Shown: positions 1 through 8,719 of the stretch, piece after piece
How positions within the stretch are numbered: position 1 is the first letter of the stretch
Layout: each line of letters starts with the position of its first letter
Assembly: GCA_014190355.1 (NCBI GenBank)
Contig: BJGH01000001.1
Location: forward strand, 1-64,000
Direction of reading: 5' to 3'
DNA: 64,000 nt
Source of the DNA: Alphaproteobacteria bacterium
GTDB taxonomy: Bacteria > Pseudomonadota > Alphaproteobacteria > Rickettsiales > UBA1997
Made by a program: the position numbers and the translations under genes
The notes under the pieces: model-generated
Told to the model about the DNA's origin: nothing
Seen by the model: the letters and a program-made list of their open reading frames with translations, nothing else
Databases searched by the model: none

Positions 1-145
1 ATGATTGCTACTTTAGTTTTGTGAATATTTGCCATAAATTTTATTATTTAACAGGTTTTAACTATTTTTAAGATTTTATAATTAAATAATTATTTAAGAA
101 TTTTTTTTGGTAATTCAATAGTTAAAAAATTATTTTATAAAAAAT

Positions 146-895
146 TTAATTCATAAACATTCCACCGTTAACATGCAAGGTGTTGCCGGTAATATATGAT
201 GATTCTTCGCTTGCTAAAAATGCCACAGCATAAGCAATTTCATCAGCGCTTCCCATTCGCGCTGCAGGAATTTTAGTGAGAATTGCTGATTTTTGATGCT
301 CAGTAAGAATATCAGTCATTGGGCTAGTAATGAATCCTGGAGCTATGCAATTAATAGTAATTCCACGACTTGCAACTTCTTGAGCCATTGATTTTGACAT
401 GCCAATCATGCCTGCTTTTGAAGCAACATAATTTGATTGCCCTGGATTGCCAGTGCTAGCAACAACTGAAGAAATATTGATAATTCTGCCATATTTTCTT
501 TTCATCATTTTTTTAATGGCATTACGATTAAGGATAAAAGTTGATTTTAAATTAACATCGATAACATGCTGAAAATCCTCATTTTTCATCCGTAAAATTA
601 GGTTATCTTTAGTGATTCCTGCATTGCAAACCATTATATCAACTTGCGAAACAATCTCTTCAGCTTTATCAAATAATGCATCAACTGCAGAACTATCTGC
701 TAAATCGCAAGCAATATATTTAACTTCACGCTGAGTTTTTTCAAAAATTTCTTTGGCTAATTCTTGTAATTTTTCTTCTTTTGTTGCCGAAATAATGATT
801 TGTGCACCTTGTTTAGCGAGATTGAAAGCAATTGCTCTACCAATTCCTCCTGTTGCTCCGGTAATTAGAGCGTTTTTACCTGTAAGTCGAAACAT
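146..895 (-). CDS. fabG: 3-oxoacyl-[acyl-carrier-protein] reductase FabG
   Basis: This 249-residue short-chain dehydrogenase would reduce 3-oxoacyl-ACP with NADPH in the first reductive step of fatty acid elongation, in the cytosol. Visible motifs are the Rossmann glycine motif TGATGGIG (residues 12-19), NAG (91-93), and the catalytic triad Ser143, Tyr156 and Lys160 in YVASK. The C-terminal GNTLHVNGG is typical of FabG. The length matches the family (about 245). The ATG at 895 places the Rossmann strand at the expected distance from the N-terminus. It lies 100 bases downstream of cvpA on the same strand, with a short hairpin between them. Other SDR reductases such as PhaB are similar, but the motif set and length favour FabG. 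Confidence 0.93.
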   Translation of the reverse strand: MFRLTGKNALITGATGGIGRAIAFNLAKQGAQIIISATKEEKLQELAKEIFEKTQREVKYIACDLADSSAVDALFDKAEEIVSQVDIMVCNAGITKDNLILRMKNEDFQHVIDVNLKSTFILNRNAIKKMMKRKYGRIINISSVVASTGNPGQSNYVASKAGMIGMSKSMAQEVASRGITINCIAPGFITSPMTDILTEHQKSAILTKIPAARMGSADEIAYAVAFLASEESSYITGNTLHVNGGMFMN

Positions 896-920
896 ATTAA
901 TTAAATTGAATTAATAAAAT

Positions 921-944
921 TTAAAAGCTTGATTAAGCTTTTAA
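921..944 (-). terminator. Perfect 10-bp hairpin between cvpA and fabG, possible weak terminator
   Basis: The arms TTAAAAGCTT and AAGCTTTTAA pair perfectly around a GATT loop. On the minus strand the stem is followed by an ATTTTATT stretch rather than a clean T-run, so it may only attenuate or protect the cvpA transcript end. The location between two co-oriented genes fits that role. Confidence 0.3.
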
Positions 945-995
945 TTAAAAATTAATTTAATCAAGGATGGGTAAAAAAAATTTTTTTGCAAGTGA

Positions 996-1745
996 TTATT
1001 TCTTATCAATATTTTCAATTAAATTATTGATTTTATCGATGTCTTTGGGTTGATATCCAGATTCAATTTGATCTTTTAATTTTGATAAATCTTCGGGATT
1101 ACCAACTTGATTGATAACATCATCAAGCTTATCGGGATCAAGAGATTTATCTTCAATTGCTTGATTAATTTTATCTTCAAAACTCATTGATTTAATAATA
1201 GCAAATTCAATATTTTTAGCTATGGCATCAAAAAATAATTTAACGGCCGGATCAACAAATTCTCCCCAGCTTTGAATCATGTGAAAAGATTTAGCTTCAA
1301 GAAATACTTTTGGATGTTCAATATTTTCCTTGGTGTTTAATTTATTGCCTAATAAAAATCCGTACATATTAGCATAAATTGAATAAACACAACCAAAAAT
1401 AATTAGAGTTTTGAATACTGCAAAAACTGCACCAAGTGTGCGATCTATTGTTTTAGGAGTAGCTTCACGAAGTGATTTTACTAAACCAGAAGTTGATAAA
1501 GCGATAGTTAGAAATACTACCAAAAAAATTAATCCTCGAGCTGATAAATCAGCAATAATTTTGGTTTTAACATAACTCTTCATAAACTCACCTAGATAAG
1601 GAGCTAATAGATATGAAAGTATAAATGAAATTATCCAGTTGGAAAAGGCAAATACTTCTTTTATTAATCCCCGAAATACTGCAGTTAAAACAAAAATAAA
1701 AGTAAAAAATAAAAATGCTAAATCTATGAAATTAAAAGCTGACAT
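996..1745 (-). CDS. cvpA: CvpA family inner-membrane protein
   Basis: This 249-residue membrane protein matches the CvpA (colicin V production) family. There are about four hydrophobic helices at roughly residues 6-26, 30-50, 66-86 and 104-126. A conserved arginine/threonine-rich linker ending in DRTLGAVFA precedes the fourth helix. The last 60 residues are charged and helical and look cytosolic. CvpA proteins are needed for envelope integrity and purF-linked phenotypes in other bacteria, but their biochemical activity is unknown. The gene starts 6 bases after the stop of the coq9-like gene on the same strand, so the two are probably co-transcribed. Confidence 0.85.
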   Translation of the reverse strand: MSAFNFIDLAFLFFTFIFVLTAVFRGLIKEVFAFSNWIISFILSYLLAPYLGEFMKSYVKTKIIADLSARGLIFLVVFLTIALSTSGLVKSLREATPKTIDRTLGAVFAVFKTLIIFGCVYSIYANMYGFLLGNKLNTKENIEHPKVFLEAKSFHMIQSWGEFVDPAVKLFFDAIAKNIEFAIIKSMSFEDKINQAIEDKSLDPDKLDDVINQVGNPEDLSKLKDQIESGYQPKDIDKINNLIENIDKK

Positions 1746-1751
1746 AATTTT

Positions 1752-2483
1752 TTAAAATTTTAATAAACGGATAAAAGGCAGTGATTTAAAAATTTCTTTT
1801 GGGCTTTTTATTTGACCTTTTTCATTGTGAATATAGTGATCAATTTTTTCCTCAAGATTATCAAAACTGCTAAGAATTTGATATTTAAATTTGGTAAATG
1901 ATAAAACTTTTTTAAGTTCTGAATCTATGATGTTAGAGGTTTTAATCAAGTTTTCATCATCTTTGATAAAAACTAAAAAACAGCGCATTAGAATTTTCGA
2001 TAGAATCAATCTTTTAGTATAATAATTAAAATCAGTTGACTGATCACTAGCAAGTTTCCAGATTAAATCACTAATTTTGAAAGCATTATTTAAGCCAATT
2101 AATGCAGGTTTTGAGCTTAAATGATATTTAGAAATATTTTTAGGATTGAGATAAAAATTTAATAATCTTTGCAAGGCTAGTTGATTATTTTTCTCGATAG
2201 CAAATCTTTCAAAAGTTAAAATTTTAATTTTTTCAGAAAGTTTTTTATCAGTTAAATCAACATTATTGGCGATATGTTCTGCATATTTTTGATTAAAATA
2301 ATCGATATGAAATTGATTAAGAGACAAGATATTGTCTTCAAAAATTATTGGCAGATATTTTTCATCAATTTGTAATTCTTGAAATGTTAAAAGCAAGGCA
2401 TGGTCGTTCCAACCTTCAATTTCAGCAATTTTAAGGAATTTTATAAGAATTTTTTCCTTGGTTTCAAAAGAGTCTAATATCAC
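1752..2483 (-). CDS. coq9: COQ9 family protein (ubiquinone biosynthesis accessory factor)
   Basis: This 243-residue protein belongs to the alphaproteobacterial/mitochondrial COQ9 family, lipid-binding proteins that help ubiquinone ring modification. The diagnostic stretch is near residues 140-160, where an IW pair is followed by STDFNYYTKR, the hallmark of COQ9. The N-terminal AEIEGWNDHAL corresponds to the helix-turn-helix-like start seen in TetR-fold COQ9 proteins. It sits directly upstream of cvpA with a 6-base gap. The final KSLPFIRLLKF is basic and hydrophobic, as in homologues. Assignment rests on the STDFNYYTKR motif; the rest is divergent. Confidence 0.8.
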   Translation of the reverse strand: MILDSFETKEKILIKFLKIAEIEGWNDHALLLTFQELQIDEKYLPIIFEDNILSLNQFHIDYFNQKYAEHIANNVDLTDKKLSEKIKILTFERFAIEKNNQLALQRLLNFYLNPKNISKYHLSSKPALIGLNNAFKISDLIWKLASDQSTDFNYYTKRLILSKILMRCFLVFIKDDENLIKTSNIIDSELKKVLSFTKFKYQILSSFDNLEEKIDHYIHNEKGQIKSPKEIFKSLPFIRLLKF

Positions 2484-2640
2484 AAAAAAAAACTTTATTA
2501 TTGAAATTTGTTGAATAAAATTAATAAGGTTTTAACACTAGAGCTAACCTTAGTAAATCTAGAAAAAATTAAGTAAAAAAATTTGCTAAAAAATTTTAAA
2601 TAATTTTAAGGTTATAATTTATAATAATTTAATTATAAAT

Positions 2641-2696
2641 AGCTAACAATAAATAATTTTTTTTAATTATTATTTTAAAAAATTACCTTGTTAGCT
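2641..2696. repeat. Inverted repeat in the divergent coq9/argD intergenic region
   Basis: AGCTAACAA (2641-2649) is repeated in perfect inversion as TTGTTAGCT (2688-2696). An inner AT-only hairpin (AAATAATT paired with AATTATT) nests between the arms. It lies 55 bases upstream of the aminotransferase start. It could be an operator or a long leader hairpin; no known regulator site was recognised. Confidence 0.4.
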
Positions 2697-2751
2697 TAGT
2701 TAAAAAATTGCTAATTTGCAAATTAATTTAAAGTAAAATATTTTTTTGACA

Positions 2752-3948
2752 ATGACAACTTCCAATAAACTCCTTCCTGTTCATAAAAGATTCGATCTAA
2801 ATTTTGTAAAAGGATCAGGGGTTTATCTTTTTGATGATAAAAATGAAAAATATTTAGATTTTACTTCAGGGATTGCTGTTAATTCACTTGGTCATTGCCA
2901 TCCCAAAATGGTTGAAGCTATTGCCAATCAAGCTCAAAAATTATGGCATGTCTCTAATATTTTTAGTAACAAAGAATTAAACAATTACGCAGAAAAATTA
3001 ATTGAAAATACTAAGATCTTTGATTATGTTTTCTTTTGCAATTCAGGAGCTGAAGCAGTTGAATGTGTTATAAAAATGATACGTCGCTATTTTTATACCA
3101 AGCAAATTGCCAAGCATCGAATCATTACTTTCAAAGGAGCATTTCATGGACGAACTATTGCTACAATCTCAGCTTCAGCAAAACAGAAATATCTCGAAGG
3201 TTTTGAACCTGCCCTGCAAGGTTTTGATAATGTTGAGTTTGGCAATATTGATGCAGTAAAAAATGCTATAAATTCTCAAACAGCTGGAATTCTTATCGAG
3301 CCAATCCAAGGGGAAGAAGGAATTAAAGTTGCCGATAAAAAATTTATTCAAGATTTAAGAAAATTATGCGATGAAAATCAGCTAATTTTAGCATTTGATG
3401 AAGTGCAATGTGGTAATGGTAGAACTGGTTATTTATATGCTTACGAATATTATCAAGTTGAACCTGATATTATTTCAACTGCTAAAGGAATTGCTGGAGG
3501 TTTTCCTCTTGGGGGATGTCTGGCAAAAAAAGAATTTGGTCAAGCTATGACCTATGGTGTTCATGGAACAACATATGGTGGTAACCCTTTGGCTATGGCT
3601 GTTGCCAATAGTGTTTTAGAACAAATAACTAGCGATGGTTTTTTACAGCAGGTTAAAATTAACGGTGAATTTTTTATAAAAGAATTAAATAAAATTAAGG
3701 ATAAATTCCCAAATCTTATCAAAGAAATCAGAGGTTTGGGTTATATGATCGGAGTTAAAATTAACGACAAAATTGAACATGCTCAAATTGTCAAAGCTTT
3801 CATTTCTCAAAAATTTTTAACAGTTCCTGCATCTGATAATGTTATTAGAATTTTACCTCCTCTTATTGCCAACAAAGAGAATATCTTGGAAGCATTAGAT
3901 AAAATAGAAACTTCTTTAAATTTATTTACAGCTAATTACAACGCTTAA
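2752..3948 (+). CDS. argD: Acetylornithine / succinyldiaminopimelate aminotransferase (ArgD/DapC type)
   Basis: This is a class III PLP aminotransferase of about 398 residues. It would transfer the amino group of glutamate to N-acetylglutamate semialdehyde (arginine pathway) and/or N-succinyl-2-amino-6-ketopimelate (DAP pathway). Visible motifs are FCNSGAEAVE (phosphate binding), the KGAFHGRT region, FDEVQCGNGRTG, and STAKGIAGGFPLGG with the PLP lysine near residue 245. The length fits ArgD. I start at ATG 2752; an in-frame TTG at 2746 would add two residues. No strong ribosome binding site is visible. argC lies at 38.6 kb, so an arginine role is possible, but a DAP role is equally likely in a reduced alphaproteobacterium. 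It converges on the PopZ-like gene. Confidence 0.88.
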   Translation: MTTSNKLLPVHKRFDLNFVKGSGVYLFDDKNEKYLDFTSGIAVNSLGHCHPKMVEAIANQAQKLWHVSNIFSNKELNNYAEKLIENTKIFDYVFFCNSGAEAVECVIKMIRRYFYTKQIAKHRIITFKGAFHGRTIATISASAKQKYLEGFEPALQGFDNVEFGNIDAVKNAINSQTAGILIEPIQGEEGIKVADKKFIQDLRKLCDENQLILAFDEVQCGNGRTGYLYAYEYYQVEPDIISTAKGIAGGFPLGGCLAKKEFGQAMTYGVHGTTYGGNPLAMAVANSVLEQITSDGFLQQVKINGEFFIKELNKIKDKFPNLIKEIRGLGYMIGVKINDKIEHAQIVKAFISQKFLTVPASDNVIRILPPLIANKENILEALDKIETSLNLFTANYNA

Positions 3949-4045
3949 GAAAAAAATAATAGCTTAAGAAATATTAATAAAAATTTAAAATAATTTAAAT
4001 TTGTTTATAGATCTTCAAGCACTAAAAAAATTTTAAAAAAAATCG

Positions 4046-6352
4046 TTATTTTGGCATGATTCTTTTGATTTCATCTCGAACTACCTTTTCAACTATCTGG
4101 CTAAGATTTTCATTTAACCATTGTTCTAATTTTGGTTCCATCAATTGAATAGCAATTTCTAATGGGTAAGGTGATTGCATAAAATTATTAATTCCTGACA
4201 TCAAGGTTTTGGCATTTAATAACTGCTGAACTGAAGTAGCTGATTGTATAATCACATCTTCATTAACCAATGGCTTAGAAACTTGTGGTTGATAATTTAA
4301 ATTGGTATTTTGCAAATTATGTTGATTGCGATCTATTTGCGAATCAGCTTGATGATTGATATCAGAATCATGATCGATAATATGCTGATTGCCAATATTT
4401 GAAAAATTATTATTTTGCGAATTGTCTTGATGATTAATAAATTGCGATAGATGATCTTGATCATTATCTGCATGATGCTCTAAATCACTAATAAAATTTG
4501 CTAATTGAGGATTGGTTTTTTGTATATTTTCCTGCGAATTTTCTTTTGGAGCAAAATTTGAAGTTGCAGTATTTTGCCTTAAAATTGGTGATGAGTTTTG
4601 ACTATCTTGAGTAATGTTATTTGCTAATTGATTTGGCTCATTAAATAAACTATTTTGTGACAAATCATTGTTGAATGTATTTGCAATATTATCATCAAAT
4701 TGATTTTTAGCTATACTTAATTTTGAATCTTCACTAACAGGGCTATTAATGATTTCTTCTTTATTATCAAAAATATTATTATTATTAAAAATTTTTGATT
4801 CTGCTAGCTCAAGGTCACTCAAATCATGTTGATCATTAGAATTTTTATTTTTTGATTCTGCTAGCTCAAGGTCACTCAAATCATGTTGATCATTAGAATT
4901 TTTATTTTTTGATTCTGCTAGCTCAAGGTCACTCAAATCATGTTGATCATTAGAATTTTTATTGATCAAATTTTTAAGATTTTTTTGATTATCAGTAATT
5001 TGCGAAATTGATTCAAGACTACCACTAATACCGGTGTTTCCTCTAAGGGCTGAGAGCATTCGATTAGAATTACTGATATTGTTTTCTTGCTTTACAACAT
5101 TCATACTGTCTTGAATAATTTCTTTTTCAAATTCACTGATTATTTTTTGTTTTTTAAGATCATTTTCATCAGCTAAACTCATTGGTGAAGATAATTTCTC
5201 AGCATTTGAATTATCATGATTTATATCACTAGGATTTTTTTCAAGGTCATCAACAGAAATTGATAATGAACTTGGTTGTGAATCATGATCAAAATTATCA
5301 CCAAAGTTAAGATCAAAAGAATTATCGTGGCTAAAATTTAGATTGAAATCAAGATCGTTATTATCACTTTTGATATTTTGATCTTGGGATAAATTATTTT
5401 TTAAAGGTAAATTTTGGTTATTTTTGTTATCTTGCGGTGATATGTTTGAATTTAAAAAATCATTATGTTGGGTATCTTGTAAATTAAAATTATCAGCATT
5501 TAAATCGTTGTTAAGCTGCAGATGATTATTAGTTGATAAAGTTTCATTATTATTTGATTGAGAATTAGAAGCTCTAGGTTGATAAGGAACTTTGGGTTGA
5601 TTAATAATTGAAGAATCCCCAAAAAGTTTTTGCTCTGCTTCTTTCATATCGTTATCAAAAATAAATTCATTACTAGTCTCTAAAGAAGAGTTACTGGAAA
5701 TATTATTATTAAAATTATTAACATTCAAATTACTCGAGGGATTTTCTTCAATTTTGCTGTCAACTGCAATTGAATTAAAATCAAAACTAATACTATCATT
5801 ATTTTCTGAAAAGCTTAAGTCATTACCCTCAAGATCATTATCATCTTTTTTCACAACTTCTCTTAAAGTAATATTAAAAATAGAGTTCATAGCACTTCCA
5901 CCATCTAAATCAGCATCACTTAATTCATCTTCATATTCTTCAATTATTGATTCTAATTCTTCATCAAAATTTGTTAAGGCAATATCAAGTTTATCATCTT
6001 TTTTATTATTTGCTTCAGTGTTTTTGTTAGAGGTATTTGCAGAACCTTCTTGCGGTTTTGCTTCTTGATTATTTGTCTTAGTTTGATTTACTTCCTGAGC
6101 TTTAGGATCAAGATCTCCAAGACTATATTCATTAATTTTATTTTCTTGATTTTGATTATTTGTAGAGTTGTTTTCTGCAGAATTTGCAGAGTTTTGATCA
6201 GAATTTAGAGAAACATTAGAATTTTTTTTCGCAGGGACAACATAGTCAAACTCGCTTGATAAATCAAGTGCAACTTTATTTTTAGTATTGCGATCGAGAT
6301 TATCTAATTTCTTTTTTATAACGCCAAGTATTGAAAGGGTTTTTTCGGTCAT
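4046..6352 (-). CDS. popZ: Very large PopZ-like polar organising protein (DUF2497 C-terminus)
   Basis: The 768-residue product ends with a PopZ/DUF2497-type helical module: an alternating hydrophobic helix, then EPKLEQWLNENLSQIVEKVV and a basic EIKRIMPK terminus. In Caulobacter this module self-assembles at the cell pole and anchors the chromosome. The N-terminus (ILGVIKKKLDNLD) resembles the short N-terminal helix that recruits clients. The roughly 650 residues between are extremely rich in Asn, Asp, Gln and Ser, predicted disordered, and include three exact 19-residue repeats near residues 460-520. Typical PopZ is about 180 residues, so the linker is greatly expanded. It is a single uninterrupted frame. 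No enzymatic domain is visible. The PopZ call is confident only for the ends. Confidence 0.72.
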   Translation of the reverse strand: MTEKTLSILGVIKKKLDNLDRNTKNKVALDLSSEFDYVVPAKKNSNVSLNSDQNSANSAENNSTNNQNQENKINEYSLGDLDPKAQEVNQTKTNNQEAKPQEGSANTSNKNTEANNKKDDKLDIALTNFDEELESIIEEYEDELSDADLDGGSAMNSIFNITLREVVKKDDNDLEGNDLSFSENNDSISFDFNSIAVDSKIEENPSSNLNVNNFNNNISSNSSLETSNEFIFDNDMKEAEQKLFGDSSIINQPKVPYQPRASNSQSNNNETLSTNNHLQLNNDLNADNFNLQDTQHNDFLNSNISPQDNKNNQNLPLKNNLSQDQNIKSDNNDLDFNLNFSHDNSFDLNFGDNFDHDSQPSSLSISVDDLEKNPSDINHDNSNAEKLSSPMSLADENDLKKQKIISEFEKEIIQDSMNVVKQENNISNSNRMLSALRGNTGISGSLESISQITDNQKNLKNLINKNSNDQHDLSDLELAESKNKNSNDQHDLSDLELAESKNKNSNDQHDLSDLELAESKIFNNNNIFDNKEEIINSPVSEDSKLSIAKNQFDDNIANTFNNDLSQNSLFNEPNQLANNITQDSQNSSPILRQNTATSNFAPKENSQENIQKTNPQLANFISDLEHHADNDQDHLSQFINHQDNSQNNNFSNIGNQHIIDHDSDINHQADSQIDRNQHNLQNTNLNYQPQVSKPLVNEDVIIQSATSVQQLLNAKTLMSGINNFMQSPYPLEIAIQLMEPKLEQWLNENLSQIVEKVVRDEIKRIMPK
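4797..4964 (-). repeat. Three 57-bp tandem repeats inside the PopZ-like gene
   Basis: Identical 57-base units begin at 4797, 4854 and 4911; the third diverges at its end near 4964. The period is a multiple of three, so the frame is kept, encoding three copies of a 19-residue unit containing SNDQHDLSDLELAES. There is no spacer sequence, so this is a coding minisatellite and not a CRISPR. Confidence 0.95.
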
Positions 6353-6462
6353 TAAATTTTATTTTATTAAAATAACTATTTGAATTTTTTTAAAATTTTT
6401 TTATAATTCTGATAAACAATATTTTTTATTTTTTTAAAAAAAACAACAATAACTTTTCAATA

Positions 6463-8457
6463 ATGAAAAAAAAAATTTTTAATTCGTGTTTTTGGATATT
6501 TATCGGAATTATTGGAGCATCTTGCCTTGGAGGAATCGCTGTTATTCGTGGAGAAAAAATTTCGTCAATATGGTTTATTTTGGCTACAATCTGTTGTCAG
6601 TTAATAGGTTATCGCTTTTATAGTGCATGGATTGCCTCAAGAGTTTTATTTATTGATGGTCGACACTCCACACCTGCACACAAGATTAATGATGGCAAAG
6701 ATTTTGTTCCAACTAATCGTTGGATTGTTTTTGGACATCATTTTGCAGCAATTGCTGGACCTGGTCCGTTGATTGGTCCAACCTTAGCAGCTCAGTTTGG
6801 CTATTTACCTGGAACTCTCTGGATTGTTATTGGTTCAGTTTTAGCAGGAGCAGTTCAAGACATGATTATTTTATTTGCCTCAATGCGAAGAGACGCAAAA
6901 TCACTTGGCCAAATGATTGAGGATGAAATTGGCAAAGTTGCAGGATTTTGTGCATTACTTGGAACATTTGCCATCATTACAATTTTAATCTCAGTGTTGG
7001 GATTGATAGTTGTCAAGGCATTAGCTCATAGCCCGTGGGGAAGCTTTACTGTTCTTATGACTATTCCGATTGCCATGATGGTTGGAATTTATCTTTATTG
7101 CTTTAGACCAAGTGGAGTTCTTGAAGCAAGTATAGTTGGATTTAGTTTATTTTTATTAGCAGTGTATGGAGGAAAAATAATCCATCATCACCCTACTTTA
7201 TCTTTATTGTTTGATCAACAACCAAAACTAATTGCCTTTATAATTATTGGTTATGGTTTTTTAGCTGCAGTTCTTCCAGTATGGCTTTTACTTGCACCTC
7301 GAGATTATTTATCGTCTTTTTTAAAAATTGGAACAATCTCCTTAATGGCAATTGCCTTACTAATATTTCATCCTCAGATGCAAATGCCTGCTGTTAGCCA
7401 ATTTGTAAATGGCGAAGGTTTAATTTTCAGCGGTAAGATTTTTCCATTTTTATTTATTACCATTGGTTGCGGAGCAATTTCAGGATTTCACTCTCTAGTT
7501 GCATCTGGAACTACTCCAAAAATTATTAATGATGAGCGTGATATCAGATTAGTTGGATATGGCAGTATGCTTTTAGAAGGTTTTGTTGCAATGATGGCAT
7601 TAATTACCGCTTGTGTTTTAGATCCAGCGATTTTTTTTGCGATTAATACCTCAAGTGCAACTTTGGGAGTTGATCCAGTTGCAACCCTTAAAACAATTGG
7701 ATTTAATCTCAATCATCAAGATATGATTGATTTAGCTTTGCAAATGGGTGAGAATAGTTTGTATTCTCGAACAGGTGGAGCGCCATCACTAGCAGTAGGT
7801 ATGGCCAAAATTTTATCGTCAGCTTTTGGAAGCTCAATGTTAGCAATGTGGTATCATTTTGCGATAATGTTTGAAGCAATATTTATTTTAACAACTCTTG
7901 ACGCAGGAACAAGAGTTGCCAGATTTATGTTTGAAGATCTTTGCAAATTTCCAAGCATTAAATTTGGTAAATCACGATTTGCGACAATTTTTTCAAGTGG
8001 ATTTGTAGTGTTATGTTGGGGATACTTTTTATATGTTGGAGTAATTGATCCGAATGGAGGAATAAATATTCTTTGGCCATTATTTGGCATGTCTAATCAA
8101 ATGCTCGCTTGTATTGCCTTAACTTTAGCAACCGTTATATTAGTTAAAAAAAATAAAAAACATGCTTTGATAACCGCTCTCCCCTTAATTTTTGTAACCT
8201 TTAACACTACCTTTGCAGTGTTAAATAAAGTTTTTAATGCGGAAAATAAAATTGGCTTTCTTGCCATGGCTAAATTATGGCAAATGCGTTTAGAATCTGG
8301 ATTAATTATTGATAATTTTGAAATTATTAAAGCTAAGCAAATTATTTTTAATCAATATTTAGTAAGCTCTTTGGCATTATTTTTTCTGTTAATATTATGG
8401 ATTATAATTATTAATGCTTTATATAAAAACTTTAAATATTTCAAAGATATTTTTTAA
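6463..8457 (+). CDS. cstA: Carbon starvation protein A (CstA-family transporter)
   Basis: This 664-residue polytopic membrane protein has about 15-18 hydrophobic helices and belongs to the CstA family, which imports peptides or pyruvate across the inner membrane. Family signatures include DGKDFVPTNRWIVFGHHFAAIAGPGPLIGP near residues 77-106, QDMIILFASMRRD, and a central GFHSLVASGTTPK. Two members are well studied in E. coli (CstA and BtsT); the substrate here cannot be told from sequence. The small ybdD-type gene follows 11 bases downstream, the standard cstA partner. Codon usage and base composition match the neighbours. The length is close to the family's 690-720. Confidence 0.93.
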   Translation: MKKKIFNSCFWIFIGIIGASCLGGIAVIRGEKISSIWFILATICCQLIGYRFYSAWIASRVLFIDGRHSTPAHKINDGKDFVPTNRWIVFGHHFAAIAGPGPLIGPTLAAQFGYLPGTLWIVIGSVLAGAVQDMIILFASMRRDAKSLGQMIEDEIGKVAGFCALLGTFAIITILISVLGLIVVKALAHSPWGSFTVLMTIPIAMMVGIYLYCFRPSGVLEASIVGFSLFLLAVYGGKIIHHHPTLSLLFDQQPKLIAFIIIGYGFLAAVLPVWLLLAPRDYLSSFLKIGTISLMAIALLIFHPQMQMPAVSQFVNGEGLIFSGKIFPFLFITIGCGAISGFHSLVASGTTPKIINDERDIRLVGYGSMLLEGFVAMMALITACVLDPAIFFAINTSSATLGVDPVATLKTIGFNLNHQDMIDLALQMGENSLYSRTGGAPSLAVGMAKILSSAFGSSMLAMWYHFAIMFEAIFILTTLDAGTRVARFMFEDLCKFPSIKFGKSRFATIFSSGFVVLCWGYFLYVGVIDPNGGINILWPLFGMSNQMLACIALTLATVILVKKNKKHALITALPLIFVTFNTTFAVLNKVFNAENKIGFLAMAKLWQMRLESGLIIDNFEIIKAKQIIFNQYLVSSLALFFLLILWIIIINALYKNFKYFKDIF

Positions 8458-8468
8458 AAAACATTTTT

Positions 8469-8693
8469 ATGAAAAAAATAATGCAGATATTTTTAAAAAA
8501 TTTTAATTTTTTAAAAAAAATTTTTTTGAATTGGTTAAGTCATGTTAATGGAGAGTTTGCATACGAAAATTATTTACAAAAATATCATCAAAATCATCAT
8601 CTTCATTACCGCTCTTCTAAAGTTCTAAGTAAAAAACAATTTCTTCGCCAAAGAATTCATGAAAAATATAATAAAATCTCGCGATGTTGTTAA
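8469..8693 (+). CDS. ybdD: YbdD/YjiX family small protein (DUF466), CstA partner
   Basis: This 74-residue protein matches the YbdD/YjiX family: a helical N-terminal segment, a Y-x-N-Y core (ENYLQKYHQNHH), a F-LRQR-H segment and the characteristic RCC C-terminus. YjiX-type proteins are encoded directly after CstA-family transporters in many bacteria and are needed for full transport in some. It starts 11 bases after cstA, so the two form a transcription unit. The N-terminus is about 10 residues longer and more basic than usual. Confidence 0.82.
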   Translation: MKKIMQIFLKNFNFLKKIFLNWLSHVNGEFAYENYLQKYHQNHHLHYRSSKVLSKKQFLRQRIHEKYNKISRCC

Positions 8694-8719
8694 ATAAATA
8701 ATAACAATTTATTTACTTT
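8691..8719 (+). terminator. AT-only hairpin overlapping the ybdD stop codon
   Basis: TAAATAAAT (8691-8699) pairs perfectly with ATTTATTTA (8707-8715) around a 7-base loop, followed by CTTTT. The stem begins with the ybdD stop codon. All pairs are A-T and the T-run is short, so termination strength is uncertain. Confidence 0.35.

Noticed and set aside
4797..4964. Regular repeats resembling a CRISPR array
   Set aside because: The units are 57 bases, directly adjacent with no spacers, and in frame inside the PopZ-like coding sequence.
5754..6068. Plus-strand ORF of 104 codons opposite the PopZ-like gene
   Set aside because: Serine/leucine-rich mirror of the acidic Asn/Glu-rich sense strand; no ribosome binding site or neighbours in that direction.
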